Assembly (NCBI RefSeq): GCF_049472675.1
Contig: NZ_JAPNXM010000002.1
Coordinates: 124,001-188,000, forward strand
Direction of reading: 5' to 3'
DNA length: 64,000 nucleotides
Source of the DNA: Deferribacter thermophilus
Lineage (GTDB): Bacteria > Chrysiogenota > Deferribacteres > Deferribacterales > Deferribacteraceae
Shown here: positions 50,553 to 59,622 of the stretch, in pieces
Numbering within the stretch: position 1 is the stretch's first letter
Layout of the letters: each line of letters starts with the position of its first letter
Notes under the pieces: model-generated
What the model saw: only the letters and a program-made list of their open reading frames with translations
What the model was told of the DNA's origin: nothing
The model's database searches: none
Translations under genes and position numbers: made by a program

Positions 50553-53027
50553 ATGCTAAGGTCACTATATGCTGGGATTACTGGTTTAAATGAGCATCAA
50601 AAAAGTATGGATGTTATTGGTAATAATATAGCTAATGTAAATACTGTTGGATATAAAACATCTCGTATTGTATTTCAAGATTTACTATTTCAAACGATTA
50701 GTGGTGGTAAGGCGCCTGCAGGAAATCTTGGTGGTATAAATCCTAAACAGATAGGAACAGGTACATCGACTGCCTCTGTTGATACCATTTTTACACAAGG
50801 GACATTGCAAAATACAGGAGTTACTACAGATATGGCGATACAAGGGAATGGTTTTTTTGTAGTAAGAAGTGAAAATGAAAATGAAAACTATTATACAAGA
50901 GCGGGAAATTTTACTTTTGATAAAGATGGATATTTAGTAACTCCTGATGGATTTATAGTTCAGGGTTGGATGGCAGATACAGATACTGGCGAGATTTTAA
51001 CTAATACAGAAGTTTCTGACATTCAGCTATCATCAGCTTATACAAGCGTACCAGCAAAGGCCACAACTGAGGTTTCATTAGTGGGAAATTTGGACACAAG
51101 AGCAGAAGCAACAATATTAGAATTTCAGCCTTTAATGACAACAGCTGCAAACAATGATAATATATTTGATCTGTACAGTTCAAATGGTTTAAAGTTAGAT
51201 TTAGTAGAAGGTGAGCCTGTAAGAATAAAAGCTCATGCTACAGATATTACTGATATGGCTGCAGTTTATAATGATAATGATGTTAACCTTGGATTAGATA
51301 GCAATCCAACATTAAACTTAATAGTGGATGGTAATAGTTATTCATTAACCTATAATTCAACTGCCCCTGAGACCAATACCAGTAGAAGTTTTACAACCTT
51401 ACAAGAATTTTCTGATGATTTACAATTTATTTTAAATTATGCAGCTACTGGAGATGGGACTATTGGGCCTTTTACTGTAAATATTAATATGGGAAAGATT
51501 GAAATTACTTATAGTGGCAATAGTAATGTTGTAATAAATTCTTTTTCAGGTAATCCTAATTTGGCTGCTCTTTTACAACCTTTAGTTGGTACATATAATT
51601 CTACCACTGCCACTACCGTTCCGAAGACAAGTAATGAAATGTTTTACGAAAAAGTCTTAACTGCAGGTAATGATTTTAATAACTTGGGAGACTTAGCTGT
51701 TCAGATTCAAAGTGCAATAAACGATAATGTTTCTAATGGTTTTGTTGTGGATTACAATAACACATCAACTGGCAAATTTACTTATAATAATACTTCAGGT
51801 AACAATAATATAACAGGTTTTAGTATTGATAAGGCTTATAGTGGAACTGTTTTTGAAAGCAATATGGTTACATCTGATACAATCTCTGTTGGTAATTACA
51901 CTGAAAGTAATATTTTTTTAAGATTGGCTTCTGAGACTGATAGTTTAAATAATCTATATACAAATTCTGGTGTTCCTCTAGGATTAGATAATAATACTAC
52001 AATACAGTTTGATGCTCAAATTGGAGGTAATACTCCAAATGGTAATGGGGTAAACAATATTAGTGTTGCAAGTAATACACTTGGAGATTTATTAGATGCT
52101 TTAGAAGCATATATGGCATTACCTACAGATAGCATACAGATAGAAAACGGTAAAATAAAAGTAACAGGTGAAAAAGGTATCCCTAATAGTATTGACTATA
52201 TAACTTTTACAGCAACTGGTCCAAGTACATATGCAACCTTTACGGACTATATGAAATACCAAACATTGCAAAATGCTTCAGGTGGGCAACTTGTAACAAG
52301 CCAGACAATTTATGATGCTCAAGGGAACCCTCATGTGGTAAATTATAATTTTGAGTTATATGATGAGGCAAATAATGAGTGGAAGTTGACTATTGAACCG
52401 GCTGATAGTAACGATTCTATTTCAGTAGATGGTACTACAGGAAATACTGTTATTGTGAGGTTTAATCAAGATGGTTCATTCCAGGGTGTTTACGATATTT
52501 TTACTAACAATGTGTTATCAAATTTATCATTTACTCTATCACCTGCTAATGGAGCTTCGATTATGAGTGGTGTTACAGTTAATTTGGGAACACCTGGTAG
52601 TTATGATGGTATGACATTATCTGCATCAGATTCCACTATAACTGAGACTGATCAAAATGGTTATCCAATGGGATCATTAGAAAGAATATCTGTTAATGAT
52701 ACTGGAGAAATAATTGGTGCTTATACAAACGGAGAGATTAAAAAGATAGCTCAAGTTGGTATTGCAATTTTTACAAATCATGAGGGTTTGTTAAAAGTGG
52801 GTGATACACTTTTTGCTGAAACTCCTAACTCAGGACAAGCTGCTATAGGTCAAGCAGCTACTGGAGGAAGAGGTTCAATTGCTGCAAGTGCGTTAGAAAA
52901 TTCAAATGTTGATTTAGCTAGAGAATTTGTAAATATGATAACAACTCAAAGAGGTTTTCAGGCAAACTCAAGGGTTATTACTACAAGTGATGAGTTATTG
53001 CAGGAGTTGATGAATTTGAAGAGATAA
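50553..53027 (+). CDS. flgE: Flagellar hook protein FlgE (long form)
   Basis: 824-residue hook subunit, about twice the length of the E. coli protein. The N-terminus LRSLYAGITGLNEHQKSMDV with NNIANVNTVGYK and the C-terminus (DLAREFVNMITTQRGFQANS) form the conserved D0/D1 rod region. The extra length lies in the surface D2-D4 domains, rich in Asn, Thr and Ser. ATG 50553 with GGAGG upstream. The next gene, motA, has its own promoter. Confidence 0.95.
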   Translation: MLRSLYAGITGLNEHQKSMDVIGNNIANVNTVGYKTSRIVFQDLLFQTISGGKAPAGNLGGINPKQIGTGTSTASVDTIFTQGTLQNTGVTTDMAIQGNGFFVVRSENENENYYTRAGNFTFDKDGYLVTPDGFIVQGWMADTDTGEILTNTEVSDIQLSSAYTSVPAKATTEVSLVGNLDTRAEATILEFQPLMTTAANNDNIFDLYSSNGLKLDLVEGEPVRIKAHATDITDMAAVYNDNDVNLGLDSNPTLNLIVDGNSYSLTYNSTAPETNTSRSFTTLQEFSDDLQFILNYAATGDGTIGPFTVNINMGKIEITYSGNSNVVINSFSGNPNLAALLQPLVGTYNSTTATTVPKTSNEMFYEKVLTAGNDFNNLGDLAVQIQSAINDNVSNGFVVDYNNTSTGKFTYNNTSGNNNITGFSIDKAYSGTVFESNMVTSDTISVGNYTESNIFLRLASETDSLNNLYTNSGVPLGLDNNTTIQFDAQIGGNTPNGNGVNNISVASNTLGDLLDALEAYMALPTDSIQIENGKIKVTGEKGIPNSIDYITFTATGPSTYATFTDYMKYQTLQNASGGQLVTSQTIYDAQGNPHVVNYNFELYDEANNEWKLTIEPADSNDSISVDGTTGNTVIVRFNQDGSFQGVYDIFTNNVLSNLSFTLSPANGASIMSGVTVNLGTPGSYDGMTLSASDSTITETDQNGYPMGSLERISVNDTGEIIGAYTNGEIKKIAQVGIAIFTNHEGLLKVGDTLFAETPNSGQAAIGQAATGGRGSIAASALENSNVDLAREFVNMITTQRGFQANSRVITTSDELLQELMNLKR

Positions 53028-53040
53028 TATAAATTTTACT

Positions 53041-53069
53041 TTGAAACTTACAGTTTTTTAAACTATAAT
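53041..53069 (+). promoter_or_regulatory. Sigma70-type promoter upstream of motA
   Basis: TTGAAA (53041-53046), 17-nt spacer, perfect TATAAT (53064-53069). The predicted start near 53076 leaves about 13 nt before ATG 53089, with AGGAG at 53075-53079 right at the transcript 5' end. It should drive motA-motB-fliL and onward independently of flgE. Confidence 0.82.
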
Positions 53070-53088
53070 GAGTTAGGAGCGGATAAGT

Positions 53089-53853
53089 ATGGATATTGCT
53101 ACACTGCTTGGTATTGTTATTGCTTATGCTTTGGTGTTTGTATCCCTTTTGTTGGGGCCAGGTGTTGGTGTATATATTGATATCCCGTCTGTTTTGATAG
53201 TTATTGGTGGTACATTTGGTATTATTTTCATGAACTATCCAATGAATAAAGTTTTTAATATTATAGCAATAGTTATGAAAACATTTCTATTTAAATCTGA
53301 AGATCCTTCAAAACTTATAGAGCAGCTTGTAAACTTTGCTGTTAGAGCAAGAAGGGATGGTATACTTGCTCTTGAGTCAGCGGAAGGGGAAATAAGTGAT
53401 GAATTTTTGAAAAAAGGGATAAGACTTGCTGTAGATGGTACAGAACCTGAAGTTATTAAATCTATTTTAGAGACCGAATTATCTTATATGGAAGAAAGAC
53501 ATAAAGAGGGTGTAGGTATATTAGAAAGTATTGCAAGTTTTGCACCTGCTATGGGGATGATTGGTACATTAATTGGTTTGGTGGCGATGTTGCAAACAAT
53601 GAATGATCCTAGTTCTATTGGACCGGCTATGGCTGTTGCGCTTTTGACTACTTTTTACGGTGCAATTATTGCAAACCTTTTTGCTGCGCCTCTTGCTGGC
53701 AAATTGAAAACTAGATCAGCTGAAGAGATTCTTTTAAGAGAAATAATGATTGCAGGAATCATGGCAATACAGGCAGGGGATAACCCAAGAATAGTAGAGC
53801 AGAGGTTGAATGCCTATCTACCACCAAAAATGCGTAAATCACAATTTGATTAG
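53089..53853 (+). CDS. motA: Flagellar motor stator protein MotA
   Basis: 254-residue inner-membrane stator subunit with four helices. PSVLIVIGGTFGIIF near residues 34-48, the cytoplasmic loop with the charged torque region (FAVRARRDGILALE), and ASFAPAMGMIGTLIGLV near 148-164 are characteristic. ATG 53089. motB follows 7 nt after the stop. Confidence 0.96.
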   Translation: MDIATLLGIVIAYALVFVSLLLGPGVGVYIDIPSVLIVIGGTFGIIFMNYPMNKVFNIIAIVMKTFLFKSEDPSKLIEQLVNFAVRARRDGILALESAEGEISDEFLKKGIRLAVDGTEPEVIKSILETELSYMEERHKEGVGILESIASFAPAMGMIGTLIGLVAMLQTMNDPSSIGPAMAVALLTTFYGAIIANLFAAPLAGKLKTRSAEEILLREIMIAGIMAIQAGDNPRIVEQRLNAYLPPKMRKSQFD

Positions 53854-53860
53854 GTGAAAA

Positions 53861-54610
53861 ATGGCTGAAAAAAAATGTGAAGAGTGTAAAGCGGGGGCAC
53901 CTCAGTGGATGGTTACATTTTCAGATATGACCACTTTACTATTAACCTTTTTTGTGTTGTTATTGTCTATGGCATCTCTTGATCAAAGGAAAATTAAAGA
54001 AGCACTTGGTTCTTTACAGGGCGCATTAGGTGTGTTAGAGGCTGGAAGAAAATCTGAGATGGGAAAAGAAGAAATATTGACTAAAATAGATTTTGTAGAT
54101 AAAGTTAAAAAAAGTCAGGAGCAGATGCTTTCTGGATTACAAAATTATATTGAGCAAGCGAACTTAAGCAGCCAGATTTCTGTTGTTAAGACTGATAAAG
54201 GGATTTCTGTAAGAATTATGGATTCTGTTTTGTTTGCCCCTGGTAGTGCTGAAATTTTACCTTCTGCTATACCTATTTTAGAAAAATTGGCTGCAGTTAT
54301 GAGAGATACGCCATACAATATTTTGGTTGAAGGTCATACCGATGATATTCCTATCAGTACTCCTAGGTATCCATCAAACTGGGAGTTATCTACTGCAAGG
54401 GCTGTATCTGTTGTAAAATTTTTAGTTAGTAGAGGTGTAAAACCTGAAAAATTGAGTGCTGCTGGATATGCCCAATATCACCCACTTGTTCCAAATATTA
54501 CACCTGAAAATAGGGCTAAAAATAGACGAGTTGAGATAAACTTTGTAAGTCCAGAACTTGCAGAATCACATAAAAATATCTTTGAGGAAAATGAAGGTGG
54601 AGGTTTTTAA
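53861..54610 (+). CDS. motB: Flagellar motor stator protein MotB
   Basis: 249-residue stator partner. A short cytoplasmic tail with CEEC precedes one helix containing the ion-carrying Asp in TFSDMTTLLLTFFVLLLS (near residues 19-36). The C-terminal OmpA-like domain (about 120-230; VEGHTDDIPI, NWELSTARAVSV) binds peptidoglycan. The coupling ion cannot be decided by eye. It overlaps fliL by one base. Confidence 0.96.
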   Translation: MAEKKCEECKAGAPQWMVTFSDMTTLLLTFFVLLLSMASLDQRKIKEALGSLQGALGVLEAGRKSEMGKEEILTKIDFVDKVKKSQEQMLSGLQNYIEQANLSSQISVVKTDKGISVRIMDSVLFAPGSAEILPSAIPILEKLAAVMRDTPYNILVEGHTDDIPISTPRYPSNWELSTARAVSVVKFLVSRGVKPEKLSAAGYAQYHPLVPNITPENRAKNRRVEINFVSPELAESHKNIFEENEGGGF

Positions 54611-55119
54611 TGGCTGATGAAGAAAAAAAAGAACAACAGGAAGAAGAAGGTGGGAAAAAGAAGAAAAAGTCGAAACTTCTACTTATCATTATAATTTTAG
54701 TAGTGTTATTGGTAGTAGGTGGTGGGGCAGCTTATTTCTTTGTTTTAAAGCCTAAAGCAGACAATCAAGCTGCTGAAGAGGCTTCAAAAAAGAAAGAGGT
54801 TAAGGCTGAACCTACAATAGGTCCGCTATATTCTTTAGATACATTTATAGTTAATTTAGCTGATCCAGGGGGCACTAGGTATTTAAAAGTGACTATGCAG
54901 TTAGAACTTGATGGTGAAAAGGTTCAAGAAGAGATGGATAAAAGAAAACCTCAGATAAGAGATGTAATTTTAACTGTTCTTTCTTCAAAAACGTACGCTG
55001 AGGTGAGTACTGCTCAAGGTAAGCTGGCATTGAAGCAAGAATTAATTAGAAGAATAAATCTGATTCTAACTAGTGGTACAGTGAAAAATATATATTTTAC
55101 TGAATTTGTTGCTCAATAG
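54610..55119 (+). CDS. fliL: Flagellar basal body-associated protein FliL
   Basis: 169-residue bitopic protein: highly charged cytoplasmic N-terminus, one helix near residues 23-46, and a periplasmic stomatin-like domain (about 75-169; YSLDTFIVNLADPGGTRYLK) that rings the stator. ATG 54610 shares a base with the motB stop. In many genomes fliM follows; here fliN follows directly. Confidence 0.93.
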   Translation: MADEEKKEQQEEEGGKKKKKSKLLLIIIILVVLLVVGGGAAYFFVLKPKADNQAAEEASKKKEVKAEPTIGPLYSLDTFIVNLADPGGTRYLKVTMQLELDGEKVQEEMDKRKPQIRDVILTVLSSKTYAEVSTAQGKLALKQELIRRINLILTSGTVKNIYFTEFVAQ

Positions 55120-55126
55120 GTGATAA

Positions 55127-55417
55127 ATGGAAGAAAAAATTAAAAAAGTTAAAGAAGAATTCGGTGAAATAATTTTAAAAGTGGTTGTTGAGCTTGGAAG
55201 AGAAAAGGTTACAATACAAGAAATGTTAAATTGGCATACAGGATCTATAGTGAAACTGAACAAGACCTCTGGTGAATCGGTAGATATTTTAGTTGAAAAC
55301 AGGCCTATTGCAAAGGGTGAAGTAATGGTTATTGATGAAAAGTTTGCAGTGCGTGTTTCTGATATTTATACTTTAGATAATATTATTGAGAAAAAGCGAA
55401 ATGGGCTTTATGAATAA
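55127..55417 (+). CDS. fliN: Flagellar motor switch protein FliN
   Basis: 96-residue C-ring protein of the SpoA family. VVVELGREKVTIQEML near residues 20-35, GSIVKLNKTSGESVDI, and VENRPIAKGEVMVIDEKFAVRV near 56-77 are diagnostic. ATG 55127 with AGGTGA upstream. It overlaps the fliO-like gene by 8 nt. fliM is absent from its usual place before this gene. Confidence 0.95.
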   Translation: MEEKIKKVKEEFGEIILKVVVELGREKVTIQEMLNWHTGSIVKLNKTSGESVDILVENRPIAKGEVMVIDEKFAVRVSDIYTLDNIIEKKRNGLYE

Positions 55418-56177
55418 AATACTAAATATTGTTTTTGTCATTTTAATTTCGAGTAGATTATTTGCTTTTGATTATCAGATCGATGATAATAGTTTGAATT
55501 TCCAATTCAAAGTAAATAAAGATGTAAAGTTGATTAGTAAAGTTGTAGAAGAAAATAAAATTATTTTTAAATTAGACCACGAAATTAATGAAGTGATTAA
55601 CAAGGAATTTTTAGGCATACCTGTTTCATCCATAAAAGTTTATAACGATAAAGGGGAAGGTTATTTAGAGATAGAGTTTGTTGAAAATATATTAGATACA
55701 AATGTTAATTTTCAAAATGGTTTTTTGATTGGTAAGGTAAATTTTGTAAAAAATGTTAATCAATTAAAAGGAGGGGTTACTTCTCCATATTTGCGTATTA
55801 TAATTTCTTTAGCTTTCATTATCGTTCTAATATTAATATTATATAAAATAATTGCTAAAATATATAGAAGAAAAATTAATGATAGTATTCCTGGAGTTGG
55901 TTCTGTGTTGGGTAGGCTCGATATTTATCCAGGGGTTACACTGTTTTTTGTTGATTTTGAAAATTATCTTTATGTTTTAAGTTATACAAATAATGGTGTA
56001 AATTTAATAGATAAAATAGTTGATGAAAATGAAATGGTGAGATTAAGAACCGGTTTTGCTAAGAAAAAGGATTTTTCTAGTTATTTGAAGTTTTTTGGGA
56101 AAAATCTTACTAAAGATGAGGTAGAAGTTACTAAAACAATTGTTAAGGAGAAGGTGGAGTCATTAAGAAAAAGATAA
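55410..56177 (+). CDS. fliO: FliO-like flagellar export protein
   Basis: 255-residue protein placed between fliN and fliP, where fliO belongs. It has a signal peptide (about 1-20, ending SRLFAF), a periplasmic domain (about 22-125), one membrane helix (about 137-155) and a cytoplasmic FliO-like domain (SVLGRLDIYPGVTLFFVDFENYL is close to the pattern ... L.vy.LGp...l.lV.v). FliO helps FliP fold into the export gate. ATG 55410 is chosen for its signal peptide; TTG 55386 and ATG 55401 are alternatives. Low family conservation makes context important. Confidence 0.75.
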   Translation: MNKILNIVFVILISSRLFAFDYQIDDNSLNFQFKVNKDVKLISKVVEENKIIFKLDHEINEVINKEFLGIPVSSIKVYNDKGEGYLEIEFVENILDTNVNFQNGFLIGKVNFVKNVNQLKGGVTSPYLRIIISLAFIIVLILILYKIIAKIYRRKINDSIPGVGSVLGRLDIYPGVTLFFVDFENYLYVLSYTNNGVNLIDKIVDENEMVRLRTGFAKKKDFSSYLKFFGKNLTKDEVEVTKTIVKEKVESLRKR

Positions 56178-56914
56178 ATTTAATTTTATTTTGGCTGTTT
56201 TTATTTAAAGTTAAATTAGTTTTTTCTGCTGATACTATCCCTTTGCCCGCTGTTAGATTTGGTTTTGATACAGCAAATAGTCCAAATGATGTTGCAATTA
56301 CTTTACAGATTATTTTGCTGATTACTATTTTGACCATTGCTCCTGCTATTTTATTAATGGTTACTTCTTTTACAAGGATAATTATTGTTTTTTCTTTTTT
56401 GAGAAGTGCATTGGGGACACAGCAGTCTCCACCAAACCAAGTTTTGATAGGCTTGGCTTTATTCTTAACTTTTTATATTATGTCTCCGGTTTTTAGTGAT
56501 ATGTATAAAAATGCTATTCAACCTTATTTAGATGGAAAATTAGGTTTTACTCAAGCACTATTAGAAGCTAAAAAGCCTCTTAGAAAATTTTTGTTGAAGA
56601 ATACTCGCAAAAAAGAGTTATTAACTTTTATTGAGATTGCAAAAGTAAAAAGACCAAGAACAGCTGATGATATACCTGATATGGTTTTAATTCCAGCATT
56701 TATAACTAGTGAATTACAGACAGCTTTTGAAATAGGTTTTTTGTTATTTCTACCATTTTTAATTATTGATTTTGTAGTAGCAAGTGTATTGTTATCGATG
56801 GGTATGATGATGTTACCACCAGTGATGATATCTTTACCTTTTAAAATTTTACTATTTGTTTTAGTTGATGGTTGGGGTTTGATTGTAGGTTCGATTGTTA
56901 AGAGCTTTTATTAG
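56162..56914 (+). CDS. fliP: Flagellar export gate protein FliP (probable AUU start)
   Basis: Core subunit of the export gate. PAILLMVTSFTRIIIVFSFLRS, TPPNQ-type SPPNQVLIGLALFLTF and the C-terminal GMMMLPPVMISLPFKILLF are diagnostic. The first ordinary start, TTG 56243, gives only 223 residues and no signal peptide. In frame upstream lies a textbook signal segment (KKKINLILFWLFLF to VFSAD) beginning at ATT 56162 after AGGTGGAG; no ATG, GTG or TTG is available between the in-frame stop at 56144 and 56243. The longer form is 250 residues, the usual length. It would overlap the fliO-like gene by 16 nt. Confidence 0.9.
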   Translation: MKKKINLILFWLFLFKVKLVFSADTIPLPAVRFGFDTANSPNDVAITLQIILLITILTIAPAILLMVTSFTRIIIVFSFLRSALGTQQSPPNQVLIGLALFLTFYIMSPVFSDMYKNAIQPYLDGKLGFTQALLEAKKPLRKFLLKNTRKKELLTFIEIAKVKRPRTADDIPDMVLIPAFITSELQTAFEIGFLLFLPFLIIDFVVASVLLSMGMMMLPPVMISLPFKILLFVLVDGWGLIVGSIVKSFY

Positions 56915-56923
56915 GGGTGTTAT

Positions 56924-57199
56924 ATGACAGCTGATTTTGTGATAGAAATTACTACTAAGACATTGGAATTGACTATATTAATTGCTGCACCAATGCTTAT
57001 TTTTGGTTTGTTAGTGGGTTTATTAATTAGTATTTTTCAGGCAGTTACTCAAATACAAGAGATGACATTGACTTTTATCCCTAAGATATTAGCTGTTGTT
57101 GTTGCTTTGATAATATTTTTCCCATGGATATTAGACAAATTGATAAACTTTACATATAATCTTTTTTTAAATATACCTGTGTATATTGGGAAGTTTTAG
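56924..57199 (+). CDS. fliQ: Flagellar export gate protein FliQ
   Basis: 91-residue export-gate subunit with two membrane helices. APMLIFGLLVGLLISIFQAV and TQIQEMTLTFIPKILAV (near residues 21-62) are the family signature. ATG 56924 with AGGGGTG upstream. fliR and flhB, which usually follow, are absent; a regulator gene starts 9 nt later. Confidence 0.96.
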   Translation: MTADFVIEITTKTLELTILIAAPMLIFGLLVGLLISIFQAVTQIQEMTLTFIPKILAVVVALIIFFPWILDKLINFTYNLFLNIPVYIGKF

Positions 57200-57208
57200 G
57201 AGTTTTAT

Positions 57209-58621
57209 ATGTCTCAAGATAAGATTAGAATTTTAATAGTTGATGATGAGGATTATGTTAGAGATAGTTTAAAAATTATACTTTTAACGGAAAACTATGA
57301 TGTTGTGGATGTAGATAATGGATATAAGGCTTTAGAAATGTTGGAAAATATGTATTTTGATTTTGTTATTACAGATATAAAAATGCCTGAAATGGATGGA
57401 ATTACTTTATTAAAGAAAATAAAATATAAATTTCCTGATATCCCAGTTATTGTTATGACAGGTTTCCCTAGCATAGATAATGCTATTGCAGCTTTAAAAG
57501 AAGGAGCTTTTGATTATGTTACTAAACCATTTAAGGTAGAAGATTTAGTTAATAAGTTACAAAAGGCTTATGAAACAAAAAACCTAAAACAACAAGTTGT
57601 GGAGCTTAATCATCTTGTTAAAATATATGATTTAGGTTTATATTTTAATAAAACTTTAAACCACGAAGATATTATGACTGCTATGGAAAAATCTTTATTT
57701 CTCGATGAAAATGTAGAAGGTTATTTTATTCATATATTTACAAAAGCGTTAAAGGTTTTTAAAAAATTAGATAAAAAATTAATAGAAAATATTGATTCTA
57801 CTTATAATTTTAAAACTGCTTCCGAACTTTTTTATCAAAAAGAGTTTATTACCAACAAAATATCAATTGATGATAAAGATTATAATGTTTTAGTTATTCC
57901 AATGTTTTTTGAAAATTTTATATGGGGGATTTTTGTTATAGTAAAAAAGGGTACAACCATTTTTTCAGATGTGGATAAAAGATTATATTCCATATTTGTA
58001 AATCAATTTTCTATAGCTTTAAGAAATTCGTATACTTACGAAGACTTGGCTAAAGGTTATTATGAAACGATTAACTCTTTAGCTATAGCTGTTGATGCAA
58101 AGGATCATTATACCAGAGGGCATTCAGAAAATGTTAAAAATTATTCTTTAATGATTGTTGAGGAGATGTGTTTATCTGAAAAGTTCAAAGAGGTTATGAC
58201 TTATGCAGGGTTATTGCATGATATTGGTAAAATAGGTGTACCTACACATATTATTGTTAAACCAGATAAATTGACTGACGAAGAATTTAATGAGATGAAA
58301 AAACATCCTGTTTATGGTAAAGATATTCTTGAGCCTATAGAATTTTTAGGGGATGTTCCTGATTATGTATTGTATCATCATGAAAAGATGGATGGCAGCG
58401 GTTACCCTTATGGCATAACTGATAAAGAAATTCCATTGGGTGCAAAAATCTTACAGGTAGCAGATTCTTTTGATGCTATGACAACAGATAGAAGTTATAG
58501 AAAAAGAAGAACATTAACATGGGCAATAGAAGAATTAGATAGGTGTAGCGGCACTCAGTTTGATCCAGAAATTGTGAAAGCTTTTAAATCAGCGTTAAAG
58601 AAAAAGGGGTATAAATGGTAG
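57209..58621 (+). CDS. Response regulator with HD-GYP output domain
   Basis: 470-residue two-component protein. The receiver domain (about 5-120) has the acidic pair Asp12/Asp13, phospho-acceptor Asp56 (TDIKMPEMDG) and Lys in YVTKPF. A middle region (about 140-275) may be GAF-like. The HD-GYP domain (about 280-470) has HDIGK at 337-341, HHEKMDGSGYP near 390-400 and ADSFDAMTTDRSYR. HD-GYP proteins hydrolyse cyclic di-GMP, so it may set the motile/sessile state, in keeping with the flagellar genes upstream. ATG 57209 with TAGGAG upstream. No kinase gene is adjacent. Confidence 0.93.
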   Translation: MSQDKIRILIVDDEDYVRDSLKIILLTENYDVVDVDNGYKALEMLENMYFDFVITDIKMPEMDGITLLKKIKYKFPDIPVIVMTGFPSIDNAIAALKEGAFDYVTKPFKVEDLVNKLQKAYETKNLKQQVVELNHLVKIYDLGLYFNKTLNHEDIMTAMEKSLFLDENVEGYFIHIFTKALKVFKKLDKKLIENIDSTYNFKTASELFYQKEFITNKISIDDKDYNVLVIPMFFENFIWGIFVIVKKGTTIFSDVDKRLYSIFVNQFSIALRNSYTYEDLAKGYYETINSLAIAVDAKDHYTRGHSENVKNYSLMIVEEMCLSEKFKEVMTYAGLLHDIGKIGVPTHIIVKPDKLTDEEFNEMKKHPVYGKDILEPIEFLGDVPDYVLYHHEKMDGSGYPYGITDKEIPLGAKILQVADSFDAMTTDRSYRKRRTLTWAIEELDRCSGTQFDPEIVKAFKSALKKKGYKW

Positions 58622-59622
58622 ATTTACACTTGGATGATCTAATAGAGTTAGGTAAAAAAGCAAACAAGATAAAAGAAGAAAAATGGGGTAAAAAAGTTTT
58701 TTTTATTAAAAATATACACCTTAATTACACAAATATTTGTGTTAGTAAGTGTAAATTTTGTGCTTTTGCGAAAGATGAAGGGGATGACTCAAGTTATGCG
58801 ATGAGCATAGATGAGGTTGTTAATTATATTGCTGAAAAAGGGAGTGAGGCAAATGAAATTCATATAGTTGGCGGGCTTCATCCTCATAAAAAGTTTGAAT
58901 TTTATGTAGATATGGTTAAGAGTATAAAATATCACTTTCCTAATAAGGCTATTAAAGCTTTTAGTGCTGTGGAAATAGATTATTTTACTAAAATATCTGG
59001 GTTATCAGTTAGTGAAGTGTTAAAAAGGTTGAAAAAAGCTGGTTTAGATATGATGCCTGGAGGTGGGGCTGAAATTTTTGAACCAAAGGTAAGAAAAGTT
59101 ATCTGTCCAGAAAAAATAAGTGGGGATAGATGGTTAGAGATTATGGAAGTTGCACATAAAGAAGGAGTGATGACAAATGCTACTATGCTTTATGGCCATA
59201 TTGAGAGCTTAGATGATAAAATAAGACATTTAGAAAAAATAAGAGAATTGCAGGAAAAAACAAAAGGGTTTGTAGCATTTATCCCATTATCTTTTCATCC
59301 TGAAAATACTTTTTTAAAAAATTTAAAGCCTTCTACTGGAGTTGAAGATCTTAAGGTTATAGCATTATCAAGAATTATTTTGGAAAATGTGCCACATATT
59401 AAAGCGTATTGGGTTATGTTGGGTGAGAAAACAGCACAGGTAGCATTAAAATTTGGGGCTGATGATTTAGATGGTACAATTGTGAAAGAAAGGATAACAC
59501 ATTCTGCTGGTGCAAAAAGTAAAGAAGGGTTAACAATTGATGAGTTAGTTTTTATGATAAAATCAGCTAATCTTATACCTGTTGAGAGAGATTCATTCTA
59601 CAATGAGCTTAAAATTTACTGA
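58615..59622 (+). CDS. mqnE: Aminodeoxyfutalosine synthase (radical SAM)
   Basis: 335-residue radical SAM enzyme of futalosine-type menaquinone synthesis. The cluster motif is Cys42, Cys46, Cys49 (ICVSKCKFC). PGGGAEIFEPKVRKVICPEK near residue 162 and NATMLYGHIE near 195 match MqnE rather than MqnC. It starts inside the preceding gene (7-nt overlap). Menaquinone would feed the multiheme cytochrome at 37 kb. Other mqn genes are not in the window. Confidence 0.92.
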   Translation: MVDLHLDDLIELGKKANKIKEEKWGKKVFFIKNIHLNYTNICVSKCKFCAFAKDEGDDSSYAMSIDEVVNYIAEKGSEANEIHIVGGLHPHKKFEFYVDMVKSIKYHFPNKAIKAFSAVEIDYFTKISGLSVSEVLKRLKKAGLDMMPGGGAEIFEPKVRKVICPEKISGDRWLEIMEVAHKEGVMTNATMLYGHIESLDDKIRHLEKIRELQEKTKGFVAFIPLSFHPENTFLKNLKPSTGVEDLKVIALSRIILENVPHIKAYWVMLGEKTAQVALKFGADDLDGTIVKERITHSAGAKSKEGLTIDELVFMIKSANLIPVERDSFYNELKIY

